A stretch of 18,952 nt of DNA from CAYZMH01 sp964479445 (GTDB taxonomy: Bacteria; Bacteroidota; Bacteroidia; Bacteroidales; GCA-2748055). A program made the position numbers and the translations under genes. How positions within the stretch are numbered: position 1 is the stretch's first letter; the number at the start of each line of letters is the position of its first letter. This document shows, in pieces, positions 6,600 through 14,707 of this stretch. Below the pieces are notes generated by a model. The model saw nothing but the letters and a program-made list of their open reading frames with translations. It ran no database searches and was not told the DNA's origin. The stretch lies in contig CAYZMH010000071.1 of NCBI GenBank assembly GCA_964479445.1, positions 1 through 18,952 on the forward strand, read 5' to 3'.

Positions 6600-9185
6600 T
6601 TAATCCACCACAAGCGAGGTCTTTATAAGTTTTTCCCGGTCGGATGATGGTCCTGTAAATATTTCATATTCACCTGATTCAACCCTGTATCTTCGATTAT
6701 CCGGGTCATAGTAAGCCAGGTTTTCATGCCTGATCTCTATGCGCACAGTCCTGGTTTCCCCGGCATCCATTGAAATTCGCTCAAACCCCCGCAAATCGAT
6801 TAAGGGACGAACTTCCTCGGAGAGTACATCGCGGATATACACCTGGACAACCTCTTCCCCTTCCCGATCCCCGGTATTGGTGACATCCACCGAGACCGTT
6901 ACCGGTTCGCCGGTTCCGATTCGTTCCTTACTCAGCTGAAGGTTATCATATTCAAAAGTTGTGTAGGAGAGACCGTGACCGAAAGGATATAGCACATCCC
7001 CGCGGAAATACCGGTAGGTGCGTCCCGACATAGCATAATCCTCAAACGGGGGAAGGTCTTTCACCGAATGGTAAAAGGTAACCGGCAGTCTGCCGGCAGG
7101 GTTGTAATCGCCAAATAACACATCCGCGATGGCCGTTCCGGCGGCTTCACCGGGGTACCACGCTTCCAGTATGGCAGGTATATTCCGGTCTTCCCAGCCA
7201 ATGGCAAGGGCAGAGCCGTTCAGGAGGACCAGGGTAACCGGTTTCCCGGTGGCCACGATCCTGCGGATGAGGTCTTTTTGAGTTTCCGGCAGCTCCAGGT
7301 TGGTACGATCACCGCCTGAAAATCCTTCCACCTCCACAGCCATCTGCTCCCCTTCAAGGCGGGGTGACAGACCCATAAAGAGGATTACATGGTCAGCCCA
7401 CCGTGCAATATCAACCGCATCACGTTCCAGGTCAGGTTGAGGAGGAGCCCAGATAAGATGAAAACGGGCTGTACCCTGTTTGTCCCTGGCTATCGCCCTG
7501 AATGAATAGGGTTTGCCTCCCTCCAGTTCCACCTCTTTGCCTTTCTGGACGGCATGATGTACATTGCTGTTTTCCACCAGCTTTTCTCCTTCCAGGAAGA
7601 GTTCGAAATATTTGCCCTGCATGCCCAGGTGATAGGTTCCGCTTACCGGGGGAACAAAAACCCCTGTCCACTTTACGGAATAGTTATCATCTTCCAGCGA
7701 CTCCATGGGGGAACCATCCCACCACTTGTAGTCTACCCGTGTCTCTGTGCGTGTGACAACCGGTGTGGAATCTGTTTCAAAACCGGCAAAATATCGCGCA
7801 TTGACCCCCGGCTCCTCAAGGGATTTGGATGTGTAGAGGACGTTGGAAGGTATAACTTCATACCAGGGTATTCCATCGGCATGACCGCTGCCTCTTGCGT
7901 AACGGACTTCCCCTTCTGCGGTTTCCCGGATCCCCTCCAGGGGAGTTACCGGATACATGGGGGTGCCGTTGTAATTACCGTGTAAAACTTCGGGATCGTT
8001 GGCATTCGGACCAATCACTGCGATTTTATCTATGCCCTTGGAAAGGGGCAGCGAGCTTGCCTTATTTTTTAAAAGGACCATCGATTCACGCGCCATTTCC
8101 AGGGCTACCCGGTTATGCCGTCCGCAGGCTACGATATCACTACTCAGTTCAGACCATGGCACACGGTCAGGGGGATCAAACATTCCCAGTCTCATGCGGG
8201 CTTCCATGAGCCGTTTGACCGAAAGGGTGATCTCCCCTTCGCTCAGGATTCCCTGGCTGACTGCATCCACAAGGGCAGAATAGCTTTTACCACAGTTCAG
8301 GTCTGTTCCTGCCCTGACCCCCATTGCGGCGGCCTCTTCTTTGGATTCCACTACGTTGTGACCTTTATAGAAATCACGGATAGCTCCACAGTCTGATACG
8401 ATGTATCCGTCAAAATCCAGTTCACCCCTCAACAGGTCCTCCTGCAGGGAGACACTGCCACAACAGGGTTCTCCCATATAACGATTGTAGGCGCACATTA
8501 CCGAATATACCCCGGCCTCTTCCACGGTCTGTTTAAAAGCCGGGAAGTAGGTGTCCCGGAAATCCCTTTCACTGATCACAGCATCGAAGGAGTGCCGGAG
8601 GGGTTCCGGACCGCTGTGTACGGCATAATGTTTTGATGTGGCAATCACTTTCAGGAAGTCGGGATCGTTCCCCTGGAGTCCTTCGATAAAAGCTGTAGCC
8701 AGGGTTCCCGTGAGGAAAGGATCTTCGCCGTAAGTCTCCATTCCGCGACCCCAGCGTGGATCCCTGAATATGTTTATGTTAGGTGACCAGAACGTGAGTC
8801 CCTGGTAAATACCCCGTTTACCCCTTGCCGTGTAGGCATTGTATTTAGCCCGGGCTTCTGTGGAGGTAATGTCTGCCATGCGCTTGATCAGGTCAGGGTT
8901 CCAGGTGGCTGCCATGCCGATGGCCTGGGGGAACACGGTAGCTTTTCCGGCCCGGGCCACTCCGTGCAGACATTCATTCCACCAGTTATAGGCAGGAATA
9001 TCAAGCCGTTCGATGGCAGGTGCATTATTTACCATCTGGGAGGCTTTCTCTTCCAGGGTCATCCGGGAGACAAGATCCTCCACCCGCTCTTTTACAGGGA
9101 GATCGGGATTTTTGTAGTCGGGTGTTCGGTTGCATGATGCAGCTAGCATCAAAAGCCAGGCCAGGAGACAGTAATAGGATTTCAT
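6600..9185 (-). CDS. GH3 family lipoprotein exo-beta-glycosidase with PA14 insertion (beta-xylosidase/beta-glucosidase type)
   Basis: An 861-residue periplasmic enzyme removing terminal beta-linked sugars. The lipoprotein signal ends at Cys18 (LAASC). The GH3 TIM barrel spans about residues 30-350: NWWNECLHGVAR, SPNINIFRDPRWGRGMETYG, the substrate-binding Lys185-His186 (SKHYAVHSGPEP) and the nucleophile Asp265 in GYIVSDCGAI. SDC rather than SDW at this site, together with NWWNE, resembles bacterial beta-xylosidases more than classic beta-glucosidases. The alpha/beta sandwich begins near residue 385 and is interrupted by a PA14 domain (about 455-590; VKWTGVFVPPVSGTYHLG), which in related enzymes shapes the active site. 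A fibronectin III-like domain occupies about 760-855. The gene follows galK by 121 bp on the same strand. Sugar specificity cannot be fixed from sequence alone. Confidence 0.92.
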   Translation of the reverse strand: MKSYYCLLAWLLMLAASCNRTPDYKNPDLPVKERVEDLVSRMTLEEKASQMVNNAPAIERLDIPAYNWWNECLHGVARAGKATVFPQAIGMAATWNPDLIKRMADITSTEARAKYNAYTARGKRGIYQGLTFWSPNINIFRDPRWGRGMETYGEDPFLTGTLATAFIEGLQGNDPDFLKVIATSKHYAVHSGPEPLRHSFDAVISERDFRDTYFPAFKQTVEEAGVYSVMCAYNRYMGEPCCGSVSLQEDLLRGELDFDGYIVSDCGAIRDFYKGHNVVESKEEAAAMGVRAGTDLNCGKSYSALVDAVSQGILSEGEITLSVKRLMEARMRLGMFDPPDRVPWSELSSDIVACGRHNRVALEMARESMVLLKNKASSLPLSKGIDKIAVIGPNANDPEVLHGNYNGTPMYPVTPLEGIRETAEGEVRYARGSGHADGIPWYEVIPSNVLYTSKSLEEPGVNARYFAGFETDSTPVVTRTETRVDYKWWDGSPMESLEDDNYSVKWTGVFVPPVSGTYHLGMQGKYFELFLEGEKLVENSNVHHAVQKGKEVELEGGKPYSFRAIARDKQGTARFHLIWAPPQPDLERDAVDIARWADHVILFMGLSPRLEGEQMAVEVEGFSGGDRTNLELPETQKDLIRRIVATGKPVTLVLLNGSALAIGWEDRNIPAILEAWYPGEAAGTAIADVLFGDYNPAGRLPVTFYHSVKDLPPFEDYAMSGRTYRYFRGDVLYPFGHGLSYTTFEYDNLQLSKERIGTGEPVTVSVDVTNTGDREGEEVVQVYIRDVLSEEVRPLIDLRGFERISMDAGETRTVRIEIRHENLAYYDPDNRRYRVESGEYEIFTGPSSDREKLIKTSLVVD

Positions 9186-9221
9186 GGTATCTGTTGTTGG
9201 TTATATAATAGATGCAGATCA

Positions 9222-9256
9222 GTAAACTATCTGTACCATGTCCCACCGGTAAACTA
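9222..9256 (-). promoter_or_regulatory. Direct TAGTTTAC repeat, candidate promoter or binding site before GH3
   Basis: On the minus strand the octamer TAGTTTAC occurs twice (9256-9249 and 9229-9222), 27 bp start to start. The copies place TTTA, then 20 nt, then TAGTTTAC about 37 nt before the GH3 ATG. This is the geometry of a Bacteroidota promoter but with poor box matches. It could equally be a paired activator site. Confidence 0.35.
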
Positions 9257-9306
9257 CAGAAGCCCTGTAATACCCCGGCATCGTCTCATACTAGAGGAAA
9301 GAGCTG

Positions 9307-10476
9307 TTAGATCTTTCCGATTTTTTTTGCACCGTCGCTTACCTCTGCAATGTAAAAGTCGGCATGCAAACCGGTGCGCTCTTCGTAGTTCTTACCAACA
9401 GACCGGATAAATTCTTCAACGTTGCCCTCCTTTACGATGCTGACGGTGCACCCGCCAAATCCAGCGCCGGTCATTCTGCTACCAATGGTTCCGTTGATTT
9501 TTCGTGCCTCTTCCACCAGGGTATCCAGCTCTGCACCGGTTACTTCATAGTCATCCCGAAGCGAATCATGGGATTGATTCATCAGGTTTCCGAATGTCTC
9601 GATATCGCCCCTGTTAAGAGCATCGATGGCCTGCAGGGTACGGTCGTTTTCGCTGATCACATGGCGGGCTCTGCGTTTTACATTCTCCTCGGGTATGGCA
9701 TCGCCATGCTCCTCAAATTCAGCCATGCTCATCCCGCTCAGGTTTTTAACCGGCTTTACCTCCTGCAGGTATTCAACGGCTTTTTCACATTCGGAGCGTC
9801 TTTCATTATATTTGGAATCAGCCAGTCCCCGACGTAAATTCGTGTTGGAGATCACGATCTTCATCCCGTCTAATTTCAGGGGGACTTTCTGGTAATCCAA
9901 TGTGTCACAATTCAGGAAAAGGGCTTTATTGGCCTCGCCCATACCCGATGCAAACTGGTCCATAATGCCGCAATTCACTCCGACAAATTTATTTTCTGCA
10001 TCCTGACCGATCCTGACAAGATCCATGGGCTCAATACCGAAGGAGAAAAGGTCGTTCAGAGCATACGCTGTTACCATCTCAATGGAGGCGGAGGAGGAGA
10101 GGCCTGCCCCGTTAGGTATATCGCCCGAGTAGAGCAGATCCATTCCTTCAGCCTCTTTGGCTCTTTTACGAAGCTCGCTGAGGACGCCAATGGGGTAATT
10201 GATCCATGACTTACCATCCTTTTCAAAAGGCTGGTCCAGGTTCACTTCTCCACGATGATCAAAATTGGTGGTGGCAAAATGGATGGTTCGTGTTTCGTTT
10301 TTTCTGACCAACAGGTAGGTCCCGAATGAAAGGGCACACGGAAATACATATCCCCCGTTATAATCGGTGTGCTCACCGATCAGGTTAACCCTTCCCGGGG
10401 CAAAATAAAGGGTAATGGGTTCCTGGTTGTCGCCGTAATGATCAATAAAAGTCTGTTGGAGTTCCTGCTGGTTCAT
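9307..10476 (-). CDS. galK: Galactokinase
   Basis: A 389-residue GHMP-superfamily kinase that phosphorylates alpha-D-galactose at C1 with ATP, the first committed Leloir step, in the cytosol. All signatures are present: the galactokinase motif PGRVNLIGEHTDYNGG (residues 27-42, with Glu35, His36, Asp38), the ATP-binding PNGAGLSSSASIE (121-133), the catalytic Asp173 in CGIMDQFAS, and the C-terminal GSRMTGAGFGGC (332-343). Length is normal. The promoter at 10503-10533 matches the Bacteroidota consensus exactly, and a dyad overlaps its -33 box, so expression is probably regulated. galT and galE, which complete the pathway, are not in this window. It may be co-transcribed with the GH3 gene downstream. 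Confidence 0.97.
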   Translation of the reverse strand: MNQQELQQTFIDHYGDNQEPITLYFAPGRVNLIGEHTDYNGGYVFPCALSFGTYLLVRKNETRTIHFATTNFDHRGEVNLDQPFEKDGKSWINYPIGVLSELRKRAKEAEGMDLLYSGDIPNGAGLSSSASIEMVTAYALNDLFSFGIEPMDLVRIGQDAENKFVGVNCGIMDQFASGMGEANKALFLNCDTLDYQKVPLKLDGMKIVISNTNLRRGLADSKYNERRSECEKAVEYLQEVKPVKNLSGMSMAEFEEHGDAIPEENVKRRARHVISENDRTLQAIDALNRGDIETFGNLMNQSHDSLRDDYEVTGAELDTLVEEARKINGTIGSRMTGAGFGGCTVSIVKEGNVEEFIRSVGKNYEERTGLHADFYIAEVSDGAKKIGKI

Positions 10477-10502
10477 CTGTTCATGTTTTTTATGTAAATG
10501 CT

Positions 10503-10533
10503 CAAATGTAATTATTTTTGAGGTTGCTTCAAA
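10503..10533 (-). promoter_or_regulatory. Consensus Bacteroidota promoter of galK
   Basis: Minus-strand TTTG (10533-10530), a 19-nt spacer and TACATTTG (10510-10503) match TTTG-N19-TAnnTTTG with no mismatch. The predicted transcript starts about 20 nt before the galK ATG. Confidence 0.8.
10513..10520 (+). promoter_or_regulatory. Possible plus-strand -7 box overlapping the galK promoter
   Basis: TATTTTTG fits TAnnTTTG on the plus strand, with TTTA at 10489-10492 at a spacing of 20 nt. It would give the PAP2 operon a leader of about 100 nt and would overlap the galK promoter. The region is AT-rich, so chance is possible. Confidence 0.3.
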
Positions 10534-10552
10534 CCTCGATAGGTTTCGAAAC
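10531..10552. promoter_or_regulatory. Two overlapping dyads between divergent promoters (candidate operator)
   Basis: AAACCT (10531-10536), CGAT, AGGTTT (10541-10546) form a 6-bp inverted repeat. The perfect palindrome GTTTCGAAAC (10543-10552) overlaps its right arm. The first dyad covers three bases of the galK -33 box. The arrangement suggests a repressor or sugar-responsive regulator site serving one or both divergent genes. No regulator gene is present in the window. Confidence 0.45.
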
Positions 10553-10579
10553 AGAAAAAGCAGGAAGGCGGTTTTTTAT

Positions 10580-10587
10580 TACCTTTG
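10580..10587 (+). promoter_or_regulatory. -7 box before the PAP2-GT-kinase-galU operon
   Basis: TACCTTTG matches TAnnTTTG exactly, 46 nt before the ATG at 10634. No TTTG is seen at the -33 position, so it may need an activator. Confidence 0.45.
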
Positions 10588-10633
10588 ACCGCCCGGTGAC
10601 AACGTAAAGGTAGTGTTGAAAAGCGATGTACTC

Positions 10634-11287
10634 ATGGTAATAAAAGAAAAAATTAACCTGTTCCTGGTCCTGTATATTCCGGTTTTTCTGATCCTTGGAA
10701 CCATATCCTGGGTACTCCCGAGGGAAGAGATTCATATCTGGATGAACGGGTTCCATACCAGCTTTGTTGATGTACTCATGAAAGGCTGGACCTACTTGGG
10801 AGATGGGGTGGTGGTATTGATATTTTGCCTGCTGTTCCTGCTGGTTTCGTTCAGGTATACAATCGGACTCCTGGCTGCTTTTGCAATGGGCGGATTGGGG
10901 GCGCAGTTTTTCAAGCGTGTGATTTTTACCAATTCAGCGCGTCCGGTTAAATATTTTGAAATCCATGGGATTGATTACGATCTCTACCTGGTTCCGGGTG
11001 CTGAGCCTCATGCATGGCATAGCTTTCCATCCGGACATACCGCCACTGCATTTGCTGTTTTATTCGCATTATCACTATTTTTGAAATTCAGGTGGTTGCA
11101 GATTGCCTGCCTGGTAATTGCTACCGGGGTTGCCTTCTCCAGGATCTACCTGTCGCAGCATTTCCTGATGGATGTGGTGGCCGGATCCGTGGTGGGAGTT
11201 GTCTTTGGCTGGGTGGCCTGGAGATGGTTGGACAGGTATGAAGCTTCCTGGCTGGATTTGTCTTTAGTTAAACTCTTGAGAAGATGA
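10634..11287 (+). CDS. PAP2 superfamily membrane phosphatase
   Basis: A 217-residue integral membrane phosphatase with about five or six hydrophobic segments. The three PAP2 motifs are visible: K-R-V-I-F-T-N-S-A-R-P in the first (longer K-to-RP spacing than the textbook KX6RP, but I recall it in Bacteroidota homologues), FPSGHTATAFA in the second, and SRIYLSQHFLMDVVAGS in the third with the catalytic His. Such enzymes dephosphorylate undecaprenyl pyrophosphate, phosphatidylglycerophosphate or lipid A. The start is ATG 10634; a GTG at 10613 would add seven residues and has AAAGG just upstream, so it remains possible. It is the first gene of the operon and overlaps the next by 4 nt, which suggests a lipid-carrier or lipid A role. 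The substrate is not determined. Confidence 0.88.
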   Translation: MVIKEKINLFLVLYIPVFLILGTISWVLPREEIHIWMNGFHTSFVDVLMKGWTYLGDGVVVLIFCLLFLLVSFRYTIGLLAAFAMGGLGAQFFKRVIFTNSARPVKYFEIHGIDYDLYLVPGAEPHAWHSFPSGHTATAFAVLFALSLFLKFRWLQIACLVIATGVAFSRIYLSQHFLMDVVAGSVVGVVFGWVAWRWLDRYEASWLDLSLVKLLRR

Positions 11288-12945
11288 AAATACCAAAACG
11301 TCCCTACCTGATTTATACAGGGATCATCTTTTTTGCGATACTTTTTTTGTTGCCCATGCTGGGGTCGGTGCATCTGTTCGATTGGGATGAGATCAATTTT
11401 GCAGAATCTGCCCGCGAAATGATCGTTACCGGTGATTACCTTACGGTACAGATCAACTACGAACCATTCTGGGAGAAACCGCCGCTGTTTTTCTGGTTGC
11501 AGAGCCTTTCCATGAAGGTATTTGGCATCAATGAGTTTGCTGCACGCTTTCCCAATGTGGTATGCGGAATTGTGACCCTCATTATGCTTTACTACATCGG
11601 ACAGCGTATCTATAATCATCGCTTTGGAGTGCTGTGGGTGCTTTCTTATGGCGCGGCCATATTACCATTTTTCTACTTCAAGTCCGGCATCATTGATCCC
11701 TGGTTCAATTTGTTCATTTTCATGGGATTTGCCTGGTTTATATTCTATTTGGATCCTCAGCAGCGAAAAAAACGACTTCTGAATGTGAGCCTCTCCGCCC
11801 TGTTTATAGGCCTGGCGGTGCTTACCAAGGGGCCGGTGGCAATCCTGGTTTTTATACTGGGCTTTCTTGTGTTCCTGGTTTCTAAGCGATTCCGGCTTAT
11901 CACTACGGCAGGTCATGTGATCGCTTTTATTGTAGTACTGACGCTCACCGGTGGGTTGTGGTTTCTCCTGCAGATCCTTGATGGGAATATGGATATCATC
12001 CGGGATTTCATAGAGTACCAGATTCGACTCTTTTCAAATGAAGATGCCGGTCATGGAGGATTTTTTATGTATCACTTCGTGATCGTACTGGTAGGTGTTT
12101 TTCCAGCCTCCATTCTTTTCCTGACCAGTTTTACCAAGAAATCGGAAAACACCGAACTTCAGCGACTTTTCCGTTCATGGATGTATATCCTGTTCTGGCT
12201 CGTACTGATCCTTTTTTCGATAGTTGAGACGAAGATTGTTCATTACAGTTCACTCTCCTATTATCCCATGACATTCCTGGCAGCCTGGGTATGGGAGAAA
12301 TGGATCGACCGGAAACTGGAGATCCGCCGCTGGCAGGTGGTGTTGATCACATTTATCGCGTTGATATATAGTGCACTCACCATAGCTATTCCACTGATGG
12401 CTGCAAACATGGACTGGGTGCTGGATGGCAGGTTCTCATTTATTACTCCATTCTGGCAGGAGGCGCTGAAGGCAGATGTTCACTGGTCTGGCTGGGAAGC
12501 ATTAATCGGTGTGTTTTTCCTTGTCGGTGTTATCTATTCCATCCGGCTGATCCTGAGAAGGGAACTGCGGGGTATGCTGATCCTTCACATGGTATCCCTC
12601 CTTTTTGTTTCATTTACAGTCTATGTCTTTACCCCACGCATAGAAGGATACTCGCAGCGTGCAGCTATTGAGTTTTACAAGGAGCATGCGGGGGAAGATG
12701 CATACATGAATACACTGGGCTTTAAAAGCTATGCCCATCTGTTCTATTTTGAAAAGCAACCTCCTGAGCATGAGTATAGTAATGATACAGAATGGATCAT
12801 GAATAATAAACTCAACAAAGAGGCCTATTTTGTGATTCAGGTACATAAAAAAGAGCGCTACCTGGAAGAGTACCCCGGGCTGGAAGTACTCTATGAGAAG
12901 AATGGATTTGTCTTTACACGGCTAAAGCAGGAGGAGACTCCATGA
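11284..12945 (+). CDS. GT-C family membrane glycosyltransferase, ArnT/PMT-like (GT39/GT83)
   Basis: A 553-residue polytopic membrane protein of the ArnT/protein-O-mannosyltransferase type, which moves a sugar from a polyprenyl-phosphate donor to lipid A, protein or another periplasmic acceptor. After the first membrane segment comes FDWDEINFAESAREM (Asp33, Asp35, Glu36), the acidic first-loop motif where GT-C catalysis takes place, followed by PFWEKPPLFFWLQ and AARFPNVV, which are typical of this superfamily. About ten further hydrophobic segments run to residue ~440, and a small soluble C-terminal domain follows. Length agrees with ArnT-type enzymes. The start overlaps the PAP2 stop (ATGA), and its stop overlaps the GT2 start in the same way. 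The GT2 product is the likely supplier of its donor. Acceptor and sugar are unknown. Confidence 0.88.
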   Translation: MKIPKRPYLIYTGIIFFAILFLLPMLGSVHLFDWDEINFAESAREMIVTGDYLTVQINYEPFWEKPPLFFWLQSLSMKVFGINEFAARFPNVVCGIVTLIMLYYIGQRIYNHRFGVLWVLSYGAAILPFFYFKSGIIDPWFNLFIFMGFAWFIFYLDPQQRKKRLLNVSLSALFIGLAVLTKGPVAILVFILGFLVFLVSKRFRLITTAGHVIAFIVVLTLTGGLWFLLQILDGNMDIIRDFIEYQIRLFSNEDAGHGGFFMYHFVIVLVGVFPASILFLTSFTKKSENTELQRLFRSWMYILFWLVLILFSIVETKIVHYSSLSYYPMTFLAAWVWEKWIDRKLEIRRWQVVLITFIALIYSALTIAIPLMAANMDWVLDGRFSFITPFWQEALKADVHWSGWEALIGVFFLVGVIYSIRLILRRELRGMLILHMVSLLFVSFTVYVFTPRIEGYSQRAAIEFYKEHAGEDAYMNTLGFKSYAHLFYFEKQPPEHEYSNDTEWIMNNKLNKEAYFVIQVHKKERYLEEYPGLEVLYEKNGFVFTRLKQEETP

Positions 12946-13694
12946 TCAAGGATAAAACTGTTACGGTAGTGCTGCCCGCATACAATGCAGCAAAAACCCT
13001 CGAAAAAACATACCGGGAAATACCTTTTGAAATAGTGGATCACGTGATTCTCGTGGATGACAGCAGTTCCGATGATACGGTGAAGGTGGCTGAGCAATTG
13101 GGCATCAGGCATGTGGTGCGGCATGAGCAAAACAGGGGATATGGAGGCAATCAAAAATCCTGCTATAACAAAGCGCTCGAACTGGAATCTGATGTCGTTG
13201 TAATGCTGCACCCCGACTACCAGTATACCCCCAGGTTGATTCACTCCATGTGCTATCTCATTGCCAATGATGTTTACGAAGTGGTGCTTGGATCAAGGAT
13301 CCTCGGGAAAGGTGCACTTAAAGGGGGAATGCCGATATACAAATACATTGCAAACCGTGGTCTCACCCTTTTTCAGAATATCCTGCTAAATCAGAAGTTA
13401 TCGGAATATCATACCGGTTTTCGTGCATTCTCGGCAAATGTTCTTCGCTCCATTGAATACAATCGCAATTCCGAAGACTTTGTATTTGATAACCAGATGC
13501 TGGCGCAGATCTTTTTTGCAGGTTTCGAGATCGCCGAAATTACCTGTCCGACCAAATACTTCGAGGAAGCTTCTTCCATTAACGTGAAAAGAAGTACAAT
13601 ATATGGCCTTGGTGTGCTGAAAGTATCGCTTCAATATAGATTTCAGAAATGGAAACTGGCCAAATACCCCATTTTTCAAACAAAATATAAGTAG
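12942..13694 (+). CDS. GT2 glycosyltransferase, DPM1/ArnC-like polyprenyl-phosphate sugar synthase
   Basis: A 250-residue GT-A fold enzyme. Motifs in order: VVLPAYNAAKTLE (nucleotide-binding start), HVILVDDSSSDDT, RHEQNRGYGGNQK, the metal-binding-like HPDYQYTP, GSRILGKG and YHTGFRAFS. The DPM1/DPG-synthase-like group transfers a sugar from a nucleotide donor to polyprenyl phosphate on the cytosolic membrane face. Unlike ArnC, no C-terminal transmembrane pair is present, so it would be a peripheral protein. Its 4-nt overlap with the GT-C transferase strongly suggests that it makes that enzyme's lipid-linked donor. The nucleotide sugar is probably a UDP-sugar, because a UTP-dependent pyrophosphorylase ends the operon; this last point is inference. 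Confidence 0.9.
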   Translation: MIKDKTVTVVLPAYNAAKTLEKTYREIPFEIVDHVILVDDSSSDDTVKVAEQLGIRHVVRHEQNRGYGGNQKSCYNKALELESDVVVMLHPDYQYTPRLIHSMCYLIANDVYEVVLGSRILGKGALKGGMPIYKYIANRGLTLFQNILLNQKLSEYHTGFRAFSANVLRSIEYNRNSEDFVFDNQMLAQIFFAGFEIAEITCPTKYFEEASSINVKRSTIYGLGVLKVSLQYRFQKWKLAKYPIFQTKYK

Positions 13695-13696
13695 AA

Positions 13697-14707
13697 TTGA
13701 TTATAAAGGAGACTTCATACCCTCGTGCAGCCCTTATTGGTAATCCATCCGATGGGTTTTACGGAAAGACCATAGCGTTTCTTTTCAGCGATTTTTCGGC
13801 AGAGGTGGTGCTCTACGAATCACCCGAACTGGAGATTATGCCCGCAGAGTATGATTCGGCTGTATTCAGAAGCCTGGATGAATTAACCCACGATGTGAGT
13901 CTATATGGGTATTACGGAGGCTTGCGGTTGCTGAAGGCTGCCGTTAAAAGGTTTCACGATCATTGCACAGGTGAAGGTATTTCTTTACACAACAGGAATT
14001 TTACAATACGGTATTGGTCCGACATTCCATACCGCCTGGGCCTGGCAGGCTCAAGTGCAATTATTACAGCCTGCATGAAAGCATTGATGCGGTTTTACGA
14101 AGTGACCATCACTCCCGATGTGCTGGCCAACCTGGTGCTTTCGGTGGAAAAAGATGAATTGAAGATAAGTGCAGGACTCCAGGACCGGGTGGCCCAGGCT
14201 TTTGAGTGCCCGGTATTCATGGATTTTAACCGCGAACATATGGAGAAGTACGGGCATGGATTGTATCATACTTTCCCGTCTGAATGGCTGCCCCCGCTAT
14301 TTATAGCATATGATACCGATCTTTCAGAGGGATCAGAGGTGGTTCATAACGATTTTTCAGAACGGTATCATTTTGGTGATGAACAGGTTCGTTATGCTGT
14401 TGAAGAGTGGGCTGAGCTGACCGGTCAGGCACGCGAGGCTCTTGAAAAGAGAGATGTGGAAACCCTGAATCGACTGGTCGATCGCAATTTTGATATTCGC
14501 CGCTCTGTGATGAATATCTCGTCCCGTAATAAGGAGATGGTGGAGACTGCCAGATCCGCTGGTGTGAGTGCCAAGTTCACCGGCTCGGGTGGAGCGATCA
14601 TAGGAATCTATTCCGATGACCTGGTATTTGAGTCGTTGCGTATACGTCTAAACGCTATGGGGGTGGAAGTGATTAAACCAACCATTGTATGCAACCTACC
14701 TCAATAA
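13697..14707 (+). CDS. GHMP family sugar-1-kinase, glucuronokinase-like
   Basis: A 336-residue cytosolic GHMP kinase. The N-terminal YPRAALIGNPSDGFYGKT and the ATP loop PYRLGLAGSSAIITA (111-125) resemble plant glucuronokinase (remembered pattern LLGNPSD...GLSGSSAI) rather than galactokinase (GEHTDYN) or heptose kinase (RISLAGGGTD). The third GHMP motif is AKFTGSGGAIIGIY near residue 292. Glucuronokinase makes glucuronate-1-phosphate from free glucuronate and ATP, which a UDP-sugar pyrophosphorylase turns into UDP-glucuronate. The gene overlaps the uridylyltransferase gene by 19 nt, exactly that kind of partner. The start is TTG 13697, 2 nt after the GT2 stop; no ATG lies upstream of the conserved nucleotide loop. 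The sugar specificity is inferred, and another uronic acid or aldose is possible. Confidence 0.8.
   Translation: MIIKETSYPRAALIGNPSDGFYGKTIAFLFSDFSAEVVLYESPELEIMPAEYDSAVFRSLDELTHDVSLYGYYGGLRLLKAAVKRFHDHCTGEGISLHNRNFTIRYWSDIPYRLGLAGSSAIITACMKALMRFYEVTITPDVLANLVLSVEKDELKISAGLQDRVAQAFECPVFMDFNREHMEKYGHGLYHTFPSEWLPPLFIAYDTDLSEGSEVVHNDFSERYHFGDEQVRYAVEEWAELTGQAREALEKRDVETLNRLVDRNFDIRRSVMNISSRNKEMVETARSAGVSAKFTGSGGAIIGIYSDDLVFESLRIRLNAMGVEVIKPTIVCNLPQ

Noticed and set aside
32..10476. Canonical polysaccharide utilisation locus
   Set aside because: No susC, susD or sensor/regulator gene is seen, and the enzymes lie on alternating strands; only carbohydrate-active genes are present.
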